A stretch of 64,000 nt of DNA from Fasciolopsis buskii (taxonomy: Eukaryota; Platyhelminthes; Trematoda; Plagiorchiida; Fasciolidae): assembly GCA_008360955.1 (NCBI GenBank), contig LUCM01000110.1, positions 1-64,000 of the forward strand, given 5' to 3'. Below, piece after piece: positions 1 through 10,689 of the stretch. The position numbers and the translations under genes were made by a program. Within the stretch, counting starts at the first letter, position 1, and the number at the start of each line of letters is the position of its first letter. The notes beneath the pieces are model-generated. The model did no database searches. It was not told where the DNA came from and saw only the letters and a program-made list of their open reading frames with translations.

Positions 1-870
1 TTCAATATGCAGTCACCAAGGTAAGTGAAACGGTTCACATACGCTAGTTTACCTCCATCCGGCATCAAGCTAGGGATTACCGTCGTCCAGTTCTGCAACA
101 AAATTTTACGCATTAAAAGCACAAACAACACGCCGAACCAAACTATGGACCTTGAGAGTCTGTTCAGTGAACGCTGTGTATGGTCACCGGATTCGAACAG
201 ACACACAAAGTCACACAACTTCTCTCACCATTTCCCAGTTCGACCCTTACATCTTGCAGACCTTCTAAAGTGTCCTCCATTGACTCGTCCATGATGAAGT
301 TGAGCAAGAATAGAAAGATGGGATACCTTTGTCGATCAATTCTAGTCGCTTCTAATGAACTTGATAGTTCACCGTAAACCCTCACGCGACCACAGGTACG
401 AAAATACAATGCTCGCAGTAGGTTCACCAACTGCATTGGCATACTTTCCCGATGAAGAGCATTGAATAGTGCTGTCCAATCTAGTGATTCGAACGCATTC
501 TTCAAATTGAGAAAGATTACGAACGTACGGCGGCAGCTTTTTGTGTATGGCGCGCTCCGAGCAGCTATCGAAGAGTGAAAATCTGGCCGACGGGAATTCG
601 ACATCAACGAAATCCGATCTGCTGTTCACGGATGTTGCACTCGCGAACTGGTGTCAAACGGCCCTGCATCATCGAAGCTAAGACCTTAGTAACCATCGGA
701 ATTAACTGATGCCACGATGAATGTTACAGTTATTCCGTGTGCTTCTCTCGAAGATGGGTACAATCAGTGACTTACTCCGCGATAATGGCATACATTCTTC
801 GCCCCGAATATCACGAATTAAGGAAGTAAATGCTCTTATAAGGGTTTCTCTACCCAATTTGAAAAGAATG
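1..870 (-). mobile_element. RTE-type LINE fragment: reverse transcriptase and thumb region, decayed
   Basis: Read on the minus strand this is the middle of an RTE-clade ORF2 (reverse transcriptase of a non-LTR retrotransposon). In order from 870 downwards I see the pre-RT stretch (KLGRETLIRAF, then IVPIFERS), the RLTPVRECNIREQQIGF block, an RT stretch reading VIFLNLKNAFESLDWTAL (motif A, catalytic Asp replaced by Asn), then YGELSSSLEATR and, near position 1, FTYLGDCI. Frame changes are frequent and several stops interrupt it; the longest open piece is 164-607. The YADD catalytic block is not recognisable between about 160 and 260. The element runs off the window at base 1, so its 3' end is not seen. 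It belongs to the same broad family as the copies at 24, 34, 45, 50 and 61 kb but is much older. Class assignment is from recalled family sequence, not a search. Confidence 0.8.
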
Positions 871-1059
871 GAGAGTTAAATCTAAGAACTCTATACGTAG
901 TCCGCTCTTTTGAAACAGCTCAACAAGTCTTACCCTATCCAGGCACCACCGATCCGGTATATATATTCGGCGTCAAGCCCCTTTAAATCAACCATCGAAT
1001 ATTCTCCGACTGTAATAACGACTGCGTGTTTGTAGAAAAAACATCGGCGACGGGTAAGA

Positions 1060-1365
1060 CCAAGCGTTAACTCTGGCGGAACGAAAGACACCCATATCAT
1101 GTGCACGGTTAAGGTGAAAGAAAGGACATGTTAAATGTTTGCGGATCACTCCAAGGGACGCACAACCTCTGCTACGACATCTGTGCTCTCAACTACAATC
1201 GTTGCACCCACTCCTGTTTGTCTTTCTAGAGCACTAATGGATTTCATTGTGAACAATATCCCATATTTGCGTGCTAACATACAAGGACAAGAATTTTTGA
1301 AACTCCACAGAACTATTGTAATCCCATTTAATGGTACCAAACCGACTCTCTGTCTCTCTTTGTGA
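1060..1365 (+). pseudogene. Ty3/Gypsy gag zinc-knuckle tail and aspartic protease remnant
   Basis: This is the upstream part of a decayed Ty3/Gypsy pol. At about 1095-1140 one frame gives a C-then-KKGHVKCLRI pattern, like the end of a gag CCHC zinc knuckle. It is followed by PTPVCLSRALMDFIVNNIP and then YLRANIQGQEFLKLHRTIVIPFNGTKPTL. In related elements the second piece follows the protease flap (PDLCAD.ILGQ.FL..H). The DTGSS active-site segment that should lie between VNNIP and YLRA is absent, so this looks like an internal deletion that removed the catalytic Asp. The frame is open 1135-1365. Identification rests on remembered family patterns; the knuckle is weak, the protease flank fairly clear. 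Confidence 0.6.
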
Positions 1366-1424
1366 TGTGACTGTCTCATGCATCGAATCACTCGTTTTTT
1401 AAAGAATCAACTGGCTAACTGTAA

Positions 1425-2280
1425 ACCTATTGCAACAAATTTACAGATTCATAAATCAAATGATAAAAAATTCATTCACTCGGGGATTTAAAAACTCCTT
1501 AAGGAGGACGTCACCGAAACGTCAACCTGGCACAAGGACGCTCAAATACTCGTAACGACCAACAAACGACACAAAAGATGCGTGGTCGTCCACTACAATC
1601 AAACTATCAGTCGGTATCCGCTGTTGGACGCGCTACCAATCATAACGGTAAGCTGTTTTCAAAGCTTTGGATTTACGAAATGCCTACCACCAAATCGCAA
1701 TAGCCAAATAGGATTGTCTGCTTTTGAAGCCTGTGGTATATCACACCAGTTTCGTAGGATATCATTCGGAGTGACAAATGGTGTCGCTTACTTTCAGCCT
1801 GCTATCACAGAATCATTTATGACAGAAACCCAGCGAGTACTTTGCTCGCATCGATTATATCACCGTGTGTGAAATGAATAAGGAAGACCATAACAAAAAG
1901 CTGATCAATTTTCTTAACATCGCGAAGAAGTGCGGACTCACACTGAACGAAGAGAAGAGTACCACTTGGTGCCAAATAACTGAGACTCCTTGGTTATGAA
2001 GTCTTTCGTGAATTGATGAAGGCCGTCCTGAGAGATTACGACCGCCCGAGGATTTTTACCACCCAAAGGCCTAAAATCCCAGCGAAAAGCTATAGGAGTA
2101 TTCCAATATTACTCCAACTGGATACCCGACTTCTCGGACATAGGTCATTCGCCGGACAACGTCAAGGCCTCTTTCAAAGCCCCCAAAAATCAGCCTAAAA
2201 GTGCGATTGTTACCAATACTGACCCATAAACCAATGCACTGGATATAGCTGTTTCTGCTAAATTCACATGCGAAGAGCCG
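1425..2280 (+). pseudogene. Ty3/Gypsy reverse transcriptase and start of RNase H, decayed
   Basis: Degraded RT of a Ty3/Gypsy retrotransposon, which would copy element RNA into DNA. Across frames the blocks appear in the right order: NCKPIATNLQIHKSNDKKFI (pre-RT), VVVHYNQTISRYPLLDALPI, ALDLRNAYHQIAIA (motif A region), AFEACGISHQFRRISFGVTNGVAYFQ (motif B region), DYITVCEMNKEDHNKKLINFL (YLDD region changed to a non-catalytic form), and GVFQYYSNWIPDFSDIGHS (RT/RNase H junction). Several frameshifts and stops separate them; the longest open piece is 1582-1872. An RNase H start-like stretch follows near 2200, after which most of RNase H is missing. It is continuous with the integrase remnant downstream. 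Confidence 0.8.
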
Positions 2281-2384
2281 AACTGTCAGGCTACAGTTTT
2301 GACTTCATCTACTGACCTGGTCATGACAATGTGGGGACCAACACAATATCCCGAAGCTTCTGTTCGGCGACTACGTCTCTGGAG

Positions 2385-3281
2385 TCACTGGAAGAACTGC
2401 ACAACTTATGTCATGCGGCTCTTGTCCGCCTGTTGCACTTTGTGGAGAGCGAAACTCCCCATAATTTTTCAACTATATGAAATCTATCTCTAGTGGGTGC
2501 TCGGTTTGTGCCAAAGTCAAACCATAGTTTTGCAAATTGTCTACCGGGAATCTCGTCAAAGCCACCAATCTGTTTGAAAGACCGAGTATTGATTTTGAAG
2601 GACCGTTGCCATCGGCATTCCGAAGCCAATGTGTTGACAATCGTAGATCAGTATTATAGGTCCCCTTTTGCTCATACTCGCCTTGATTTATCAGCTGCTA
2701 CTGTTATTTGATGTTCAACTAATGTTTTCGATTTTCGGTATGCCCTCTTACATCCTTTCTGATAGCCGGTCATCTTTTGTCTGAGGAACTAAAAAACTTT
2801 CTCCATAGCAAAGACATTGTCTCCAGAAGAACGACAACCTAGAATCTTCAGTAAAACTGTCAGGTCAATGAAACGTCTTGGAAGCTCAGTCAAAAAATAT
2901 GCCCCTTAGACGGTCGGAGACTGTCATTTTGTTTGCCCTCCACTCCATCAGGTCGATGGTGTGCACACCTACAAACTCGATCTCTCACGACGACCGTTTT
3001 CTCATAAGAAATCCGCGTCTGGAGTATTACTGCCTACCTGGTTGTGGAGTTCAAGACCCGTCCTAATGGGACGTCCTGTAAAACCAGCGAAGTATGGTCC
3101 CTTAATCAACGAAGTGCAGTTGTTTAAGTCCAATCCCAAGCACGCTAATTTACGGTTCCCTGATGGACAGGAGGGCACAGTAGTGATACACCATCTGCCA
3201 CCTAGTGGTCAAATCTTAGAATTAACGGTGGTCGGCCATTCTGAAACAGGCAAAGCACCAGACCCCAGCGTTGAACATTAA
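2385..3281 (+). pseudogene. Ty3/Gypsy integrase remnant
   Basis: Integrase of the same decayed Gypsy element. The zinc-binding HH..CC region starts with LEELHNLCHAALVRLLHFVES near 2385-2450. The catalytic core follows in pieces: LTIVDQYYRSPFAHTRLDLSAATVI (about 2630-2708) and IFGMPSYILSDS (about 2725-2765, where the second catalytic Asp region sits). The C-terminal part is unusually well kept at 2961-3281: HTYKLDLSRRPFSHKKSASG, PTWLWSSRPVLMGRPVKPAKYGPL, then INEVQLFKSNPKHANLRFPDG and a run reading VVIHHLPPSGQ. The middle of the core has stops. The element is non-functional. Target-site duplications were not found because neither LTR could be bounded. Confidence 0.8.
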
Positions 3282-4560
3282 AACACCAAACACTGCTTGT
3301 GACAGTCCCCATCCCTTACTGCATCCATTCCAGATGCGCATACTGGCGAATCTGACATGGGACCATCAGCAAAGACACAATAACACGTTCATCCACATAA
3401 AGTGAGGAACAGATAAGTTTGAAATAACGCTTCAGAAAATAAGCAGCCCTGCATCCTATTCATCCAGTCGAATTACACTACTTAAGCCGCGTCTTACTGC
3501 GGTAAAAAACATCAATCGCTAGTGAGTCCACTGTGAGCGTTAAACGCGCTTGCTGGCCAGCCTGAATGAGAGTGCAATCTGAAGGAGCCGAGATTTAGAG
3601 GATGGCGAGACTTGAGATGAGAGCTACCTGGTCGAAAATCACTTAAGCTATTTGCCAACGAACCACTGGAAGTACGGATCATGTCGCCAGTGGGGGCATC
3701 ATGGATATGTGAAGGGGGCGAAGGGAAACAGATGGGGACAGAAGAAAAAAGCTAGGTAAGGGAAAACTGAGAAGCACTTATCACTACTCACTCTGCTCAA
3801 TGAAATATGCGGCGCTTTAACGATGCCTAGCCATGAAAGCCTCACTGATATCGATTCCTTATGACCTACTACCCCATTTTGCCAGGTGGTTGACCAATGT
3901 TGACTTGGATCTGTGATAGTTATTCGCTTCCATCACGGTTGGAGTCCCATAACTCAGTCGTTTTCCCGGAGAGGGGTAATTTAGTCGTTTCCAGATTTCT
4001 AGAGGTAAACGCGTGCAGACCGGCTGCAGCCACTGGGTGGAAATTGTGTGTAGATACGGTCAGATTTCTCCACAGAGAATACCTGAGATGTATCTGAGGT
4101 CCCCAAGGACACGGCGGGGTGTTAAATCCAAGTTCAGCTACAATGTCCCGCCAACTTATCCACCCAAAACCGTTCCAAGCCGACCACGCCAGAAGAAAAG
4201 TGGCTAGTGAATCGCCCGGCCGATAAGTTCAGTTCGATTCAGTCTGGTTCTAGAGATTGGTGGCAGAATGTCTAATTGTTCAACTTCTAGCACTAATTAT
4301 CTCCTTAGATCTCTCTGTGCTCAGGAAATTGTGAGCGCGCCGGCTCCTTCAGACTGTTATAATCGGGGGTGCATATACATTCAGCCTTTTCATGGTCTAC
4401 AACATTCTGATCAGATAAGTCTGACATCAGTTTCAGTTTGGACAACCACTAACCTTGCACCAGCGTGCTCTGGTTGTGACCACCACCTCACTGCATCACC
4501 TGCTCAAAGAGAAGAAAGAACGACGAATAAGGAATTATGAATTTTAATGTAGTAAGTTGA
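3282..4560 (+). other. Possible 3' part of the Gypsy element, with an unexplained insert
   Basis: No gene is supported. At 4085-4140 one frame reads YLRSPRTRRGVKSKFSYN, resembling the RRS.R.RR..PS.F tail at the C-terminus of many Gypsy pol proteins. If that is right, the roughly 770 bases between 3282 and 4050 are an insertion or an unrecognised pol segment. The 4205-4560 stretch could be LTR-derived, but I see no matching upstream copy and cannot set ends. Confidence 0.3.
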
Positions 4561-6044
4561 GAAGTCATATAAAATAAGAAAGGTTTTCAATGCAGGAACG
4601 CCATCAACTGCAGCAGTGAACCATATCACCAATTGTTTACTACCAGTAACTTAGAGGACTTTGTGAACCCCAACCCGGTAACCTAACTGCACCTGCACGA
4701 GCCAGTCCACTGGCTAAAGCTTTCACACACTTTACCCATGTCATCTACCGGTCATTTATACTCTTTTCGGCCATTAACTTCCTGAAAAAACTGTGCAGCG
4801 AGGCAGCCGTTCTGTAAGCGTGCGCAAAACTTGTCTCAATCAAGTCAACCTATACTGACAGTGCCTGTCCTACAGACTGGAACCTTTGACCCAGCACCTT
4901 GTTCTCTGACATACTTGAAGCATGCGCGTGCCCCATGAACTCTAGGGCCTACCACACAGGGGGAAGAACCGACAAGTGACCCTGAAACTTGGGGTGGTAG
5001 AAGAACCACATGAGGAGCTAGACGACATCGAGTTTTTCGCTATCCCAGAAGATAAAGAGAAAATAATCAGCCGATTTTGCACTCATTATTTTGCGTGGGA
5101 GTCCATTCCACTCGTTCACGACTCGCGCCGCAAATTAATGACTTCGGCTTTTGGGAGAAGGCAAGAGGGATACATACCGTGAAGTGCCCAAAACCAACCA
5201 TCCCAGCGGCAACTTGCCTAAATATTAGTAAGTACCTACAACCCCATCAAGTGCTTGTCTAGATGGGGTTTAAAACCCCTCGTTGTTCTTTCCCACCATG
5301 AAAGCAGAAGTCAGTGTCGAATTGAAGTTCCCCCCTAGACAGACGATATACAAGCAAGAGTACTGGTGAGTTCAACTTTAGTAGGCTGAGACGGTGCCTG
5401 AGTATCGGGTCGACGGTATAGAGTGGGAACTCAGCGAGAAGTCCCGGCCTCTTGGCCTGCGGTTGCATCTGATCTCGAACTATTTCCCTTTATATACCAT
5501 AGTTTCGCATAGCTTTTTTAGCATTATGAAGACTTTACTAAGCTCCCCTTGATGGGCAGAACTTCAGCTCACATTGAAGCGCCTCAAGGTCTTGATGCAT
5601 ACACGTATTGAGAGAGCAGAAGCAAAGTCTCATATATCCGGAGCCTTGAGCGGTCTTGTTATCCTCGAAATTTTTACAGGATTTATCTTTATTAATTTCA
5701 ACAGACGCATATCCACGTTCTTGCTCATCCGTGAGGTATAGACTCCTTCAGTTCTTTGACATCCGGGAAGAAGTCCGGACCTTCAGAGGAAACCGTAATA
5801 GCACAACCAGTTTGGTTCCAGTTCCAGTTCCAGTTAGGTTACAGGACCATAGGGCGAGATGCCTGATCGTCCAGGTTCTTGCACCGAGAACTCCTTGGAT
5901 CTAACGCTGCTTCGAAAACAGAAGGATGAAACCCCCTCTTCAGTAACTACAAGGGGGGAAACAATTAATGAGATGCATTCATCTCCCCACAACCTCACGC
6001 TTTGTCCTTTTCAAACAGAGCTAGCCATATATTGTCTAGTTTCC
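4561..6044. other. No recognisable feature
   Basis: Only short open frames are present. The one at 4976-5182 (LGVVEEPHEELDDIEFFAIP...) is acidic, but I do not recognise it. It could be an old element fragment or chance. Confidence 0.3.
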
Positions 6045-7360
6045 CTATGAATTCACGCATCCCACCTTGACCATTCCTTCCGGAAGCTCACTGTGGCCAT
6101 TCAGAAATAGTATGACAAATGAGTTGCTCCTCAACCCGGTGGTTACGTGTTCTCGCACAACTGATTTTCCGTTCCTTCCTAGTTTATCGCTTTCCTTATC
6201 CTCGACGAGACCCTCAATGATTTTGAAAACCTGCATTAAGGCACCTCATTCCCCACGTCTTTTTATGGATTACAAGCCAAACGCCCTCAGCCTCTGCTCA
6301 TATCCCATGTGCAGCAAATTCCCAAACCATCATGTAAAAAAACGATAAACTTGTTCCAGCATTTTACCAACTCTTATGAACCACGGTCTCAATGCCTGAA
6401 CACAGTATTCCAAGTGCGATCTGACAAATGCCTTGAACAACAGCAGGAGAACGTTGTGCCTCCTAGATCCGACGGTCCTCTTGAGTTGGCGTAGGGCACA
6501 AGATGCCTTCTTGGCCGCCTTGTGACACTGCAGGCTAGGTTTAAAGTCCGCATTCACTGGTATCCTGATGCCCCTTGCTTCCTGCGTTAGCCCATCTTGA
6601 CCTGGTGCCAAGGTGGCCCCTTGTGGCGAGAAGGATTAGCCTCTCCATCCATGGGTCGCTGGCAATCGCCTACGTTCAGAGGAGGACCTCTTATTAACTA
6701 TCACTGTTAAACTTAATCCAGATCCCAGTGGATAGCCTTCAACTTTGTATACATCCTGAACGTCTTCGCTTTTTGGTCAATTAGCTAATAGTTTACGGAA
6801 TAAAAGGCTTCTGAAAGTCCGAATAGCTGACCTCTACTCTTTCGCCCCTGTCAATTCTACCTGTTAATTCTTCCAGGAGGCTTATCAGATTGGTCAGACA
6901 GAAACATTTGTGCCAAAATCCGTGCTGCTGCACCATCCTTAACCTGTTGGCTCCCAAGTTGACCGACTAACCTTTCGTGAAAGAATTTTTCAAGTTTTTC
7001 CCACAATAGACTCTTGAATCGCCGTCTACAGCTTCCACAGCAATCTCTGACCCCGCCCCTAAGCACCGGTATGACTGTCGACGTCAACCGGTCTGAAATA
7101 AGCCGCCCTCCGTCCAGCGGTGCATTGAAGTTCTTGGTGAAATATTTCCCCCGGACCTCCGTCAGATTTACCATCGCTGGGGGATCCCACAGGACTCTGT
7201 CGCTTTCGACGCTTCTGTTTCTTTCAGGCCGCAAAGGGCTTTTTCGCCGCCCGGCAACTCTAACATATCAGAAAATTGCCCGCGGGAGTGCAACCACACT
7301 GTGATGAAGAAAACGTTAATCGCCCTCGCTGGCGGTGACCACGGCATCGGTGCAAACATA
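6045..7360 (-). mobile_element. CR1/Jockey-group LINE remnant: RT and C-terminal region
   Basis: Minus-strand ORF2 remnant of a non-LTR retrotransposon. From 7360 downwards: a linker and RT N-terminus (VNLTEVRGKYFTKNFN, then LLWEKLEKFFHERLVGQLGS), an RT motif A-like piece VSYSDFQKPF near 6790-6830, a gap of unreadable frames, then the clear C-terminal block at 6611-6330 (FKPSLQCHKAAKKASCALRQ; HNVLLLLFKAFVRSHLEYCVQA). The last block is LRAFGL*SIKRR followed by FKIIEGLVEDKESDKL, and GKSVVREHVTTGLRSNSFV at 6236-6045. This tail (cysteine-free, after HLEY) is typical of CR1/Jockey-group RTs. The motif B and YADD segments are not recognisable and at least four frame changes are needed. It is opposite in strand and different in sequence from the CR1 pieces at 8-13 kb, so it is probably another subfamily. 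Confidence 0.7.
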
Positions 7361-8230
7361 CCACTGAGATCCTGGAGCCGCCATTCACGGTGATGACTTA
7401 CAAAGCTTATGCGTTTTTATCGAATAAACCGACCTCTCTCTGAGATCGACTTCACAACCTCACATCTCCAACCATACCACCCCCAGTGGAAACTACCGGA
7501 GCCAGTTTGCAAACGGTGGTTGCTCGAGGTTCCTAAAAATTTACACCTTTAGGCAATCCACACAATCAGACTTTTCCGTTCTACGCCGCCAAACTTCCTA
7601 TCCAACCCCTTCACCCCACGAACATATTACTTGCCCATTCGTAAATAAACCCATTGATAATAGCAGCACCCCTCTTCGACGCATAACCGCCGCGAAAAAG
7701 GTACACCCAATCGCAATCACTAACGGCAGGTCTGGATGAAATTCCTTCCCTTCGTCCGTCCGACGACACCGCGAAAGCGTTCATCTAAATTTGCCTAATG
7801 TAGCATCCAAAGCTGGCAGTGCAGACGATATAACTACCTAAGTAATCACCATCTCGCCAGCGTCCTGTGAGGCCAAGAATCTCAGCCATCTGACATGTGC
7901 CAAATCCCAGAAGCATCTTCGAGCACTTCCTCGTCCTGTCAAACATCTGAATGGCAGCCAACCTAAATCAGTCAAATCCCGCGGGAAGTAAATTCCAGCC
8001 ACCCATCCAATTAGCCACACAACCCGCAAACCAATGGCCACTGGATAACCTAGCAAGCCAGCCCTCCTGTACCTCCCCTGTCTGGTACCTTCGGCGCAAT
8101 GAATTCGAGTTAATCATCTTGGCACGAGTTTCGCCAAGTTGGAGGATCCACAAGCACACGGCCACCAACCAAACGTTGCTTAGAAACACCAAGTGATTGG
8201 CCAACTATATCCATGCCCCCATAATCCTTC
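7361..8230 (+). other. No supported gene; may be upstream sequence of the next CR1 copy
   Basis: The stretch is C-rich on the plus strand, with many stops in every frame. The same base composition continues into the CR1 remnant at 8231, so part of it may be that element's 5' region, but I recognise no ORF1 domain. Confidence 0.3.
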
Positions 8231-9640
8231 GTGGACCCAGTTGTTAACTTTCAATACGGTATCAATGCCCCTCGATACTTAGAGCATGTCACTCATCCCC
8301 CCTACTCTGACCCACTTACTAAGAAACCTGACTTAGATGCATTCTCGCCACTCCAATGCTCTTTCCCTACTCCTGTACCCCCAACCCTTCGCCGAACTAC
8401 ATTTATCCAAATAACGGCGGGATTCAACTTTGTCTCCCCACACGCTATCTGGCAGACTACAGATATCTGTATTTCACTCTTGCAGAACCCTCTTCTTCGA
8501 TATCACGTGGAATTAACAGTTGTGGTAAATTTTTCCCAGTCCTCCTGAACTCCCGCTATCTAATTCATAAAATAAGGGGCCCAGACTGCGACTCACGATA
8601 CTGTCCCGGTAACAGAAACGTGCTCAGCCGACCACAGCTTAAATTCTTTTTCGTTGGCAGGTTAAAGCTCCTACCAAACCAATAGATCAAATCATGGAGA
8701 GAGTGGGCACCTGGCCTACGTGAAACAGACCCTTACACCTTACCTCCTTCAACATCCAATGCTTGTTTCTATCCCTAACACACTACGACTTCTCATTCAA
8801 ACACCTGAGCTTCCATTCCATACAGGATGTATACACCCATCTCCCAAACTCGAATACTTCCGATATCTGTCGTCTTAGTCAACCCTTAATTCGACTCTCT
8901 GGTCTCTCCACTAACCCCAAGATAATTGCAGGTAACTTCAATGCCCCTAAAATATGGTGGCCCTTTTTATCAACCCCACCAGCCCTACTTCACTTCGTCC
9001 GCAAAGCGCAGGCCAAACGATAGATCCAACATGTGACCACGTCCGAAAGGCATCGTAATATTTTATACCTAGTTTTTAAGCATTGCATTACTAATGTTAA
9101 AATTTCGATACCTAAACCCCTCCCTGGGAAGCACCATAAGAAGTGGAACAAACGGTCTAGTTCCTTGCCATCGTATCCACATATAGCCCAGCCCAAAACC
9201 CAGCCGAAAAATCTAATGGATATTCTGTTCATTATCAACCTGACACAAGTCAACTTTGGACTAGATGAAGCCTACCAACATGGCTTGCAATTCTAGTTCA
9301 TGACCGATTCTTCACTGTGCTCACCACCTGGGATTCTCGAAATTCAGCCTCAGCTTTCGTTACCATACTTTCTTGCTCGTCCACACTAAAACATTCTTCG
9401 ACCACATTTCCTCCCTGAGGTGGATGCACCCTCACTACCATTGGCATAGACAGCCAACCATTGAGCTGTTCCCAGTGTGGGTTGACCAAAAAGTCAACAT
9501 ACTATTTGATGGATTAACACCCTTACCATATTCTGGGGTTTTAAACACATTCAGTCTATGTACTCCTCATTTCTTCTGACACCTTATCCTTCTTACTGGC
9601 TTGGTGGGTCGGAAAAGGCCATTTCTGGTAATCCCAAACC
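8231..9640 (+). mobile_element. CR1-type LINE remnant: AP-endonuclease domain
   Basis: Degraded ORF2 N-terminal part encoding the apurinic-like endonuclease that nicks target DNA. PDCDSRYCPGNRNVLSRP (about 8580-8640) matches the position of the SE..LPGY.LFR.DR motif. HLPNSNTSDICRLSQPL followed by IIAGNFNAPKIWW (8840-8960) matches the YRPP ... GDFNAP.I.W block, with the catalytic Asp of GDFN replaced by Ala-Gly-Asn. FKHCITNVKISIPKPLPG (9075-9130) matches the LVFT....V......GSDH block. Linker-like sequence continues to about 9580 (ILSCSSTLKHSSTTFPP in one frame). No RT follows; instead the roughly 1 kb repeat at 9720 begins. Confidence 0.65.
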
Positions 9641-9719
9641 TACAACTACCCTAGAGACTGCCAGCATAGCTGAGTTTTAGTTACCAAATCTTACGCAACA
9701 GAGACACTACCTTGCAGGC

Positions 9720-10670
9720 TTACTGTCTATTGTTCAATAATCACCAGAACCCCAAGCTGGCACCCAAGCTAGACTACTTCTCTCTTTCGTGTTTCAGATG
9801 CCGCACTCGGAGTATACTCGCTGTTACCGGTTCCGTCTTCTTATTGACTATTCCGAATCTACTATCCTATCACTCCTGCCAGTAACCTGCTAGCTAGAAC
9901 TGGTTCTGGAGTACTGGTCCGTTCACCCAAAGCTATGCCACTGATTGCCCTGGATAACCTCACTGGGATGGATCTTCACGACTGGGCAAAAACACGGTTG
10001 CTACTGCCGCCGGAACGACTCGTGCACCTCGTCAGATTCCCCGCCCGTACTACTCGCTAAGAGCAAAACTGCAGCTTACCGTCAGCCGCATGTCAATACA
10101 ATCATCAGGCTTGGGAATTCCATATTCTCTGTGTAAAAGCCTCATAAAATATTCTGCAGATAGTCGAAGATAATCTTGACAGTCTTCCTCCAGCATTTCG
10201 TTGGCCCTTTATTTTTGTCAAATGCAAATCTTATCCACTTTGCGTGGCATTCTCTCTGGTTTCCCCTCTTCCGCCCAAATATCTTCTAACCATTGATTGT
10301 CATCTTCTCAGCTCAACGTTTCCGTCAAATTACCTAACGCTCTTATCGTCTGAGGACACCGGCCATGTCTCGACATCCGCCACTGAGCTCCGACCATGTT
10401 TTGCGCCAGCGATTCACACACTTAGTGCAACTAAACACGAAATTCTTCGTACTCCGCTGCTCGCAAGCAGTCCCAAAATACTCCGTCTAGTCTTGTGCAA
10501 TTAGTTTTCTCACTGGCACAGTTGCACTTTCCGCATTGCTTTGCAGCATCTGATTCCACTTTCCAGTACGCTTCTCGAATAAAGATTTCTATTATTCGCG
10601 TTTCCTCCGCATCAACCTTGTACATACTTGATCCTGTCTGCGCATGCTTCTAGGAAAATCGAAAATATGT
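9720..10670 (+). repeat. Copy 1 of a diverged roughly 1 kb direct repeat
   Basis: This stretch aligns by eye over its whole length with 12925-14060. Shared landmarks in order are TTCAATAATCAC, TTTCAGATGCCGCACTC / TTTCAGATCCCGCACTC, GATTGCCCTGGATA / GATCGCCTTGGATA, a GACTGGGCAAAA-like block, TTTTGCGC.AGCGAT, and CGAACAGTCCCA-like sequence followed by GATTCGATC / GATCCTGTC and GCATGCTTCT. The two copies differ by many substitutions and by indels. No protein is recognised in either strand. It lies directly after one CR1 remnant and before another, so it may be the 3' part of this CR1, its 5' part, or an independent element. Confidence 0.65.
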
Positions 10671-10689
10671 ATTATTTTTACCATCATTA

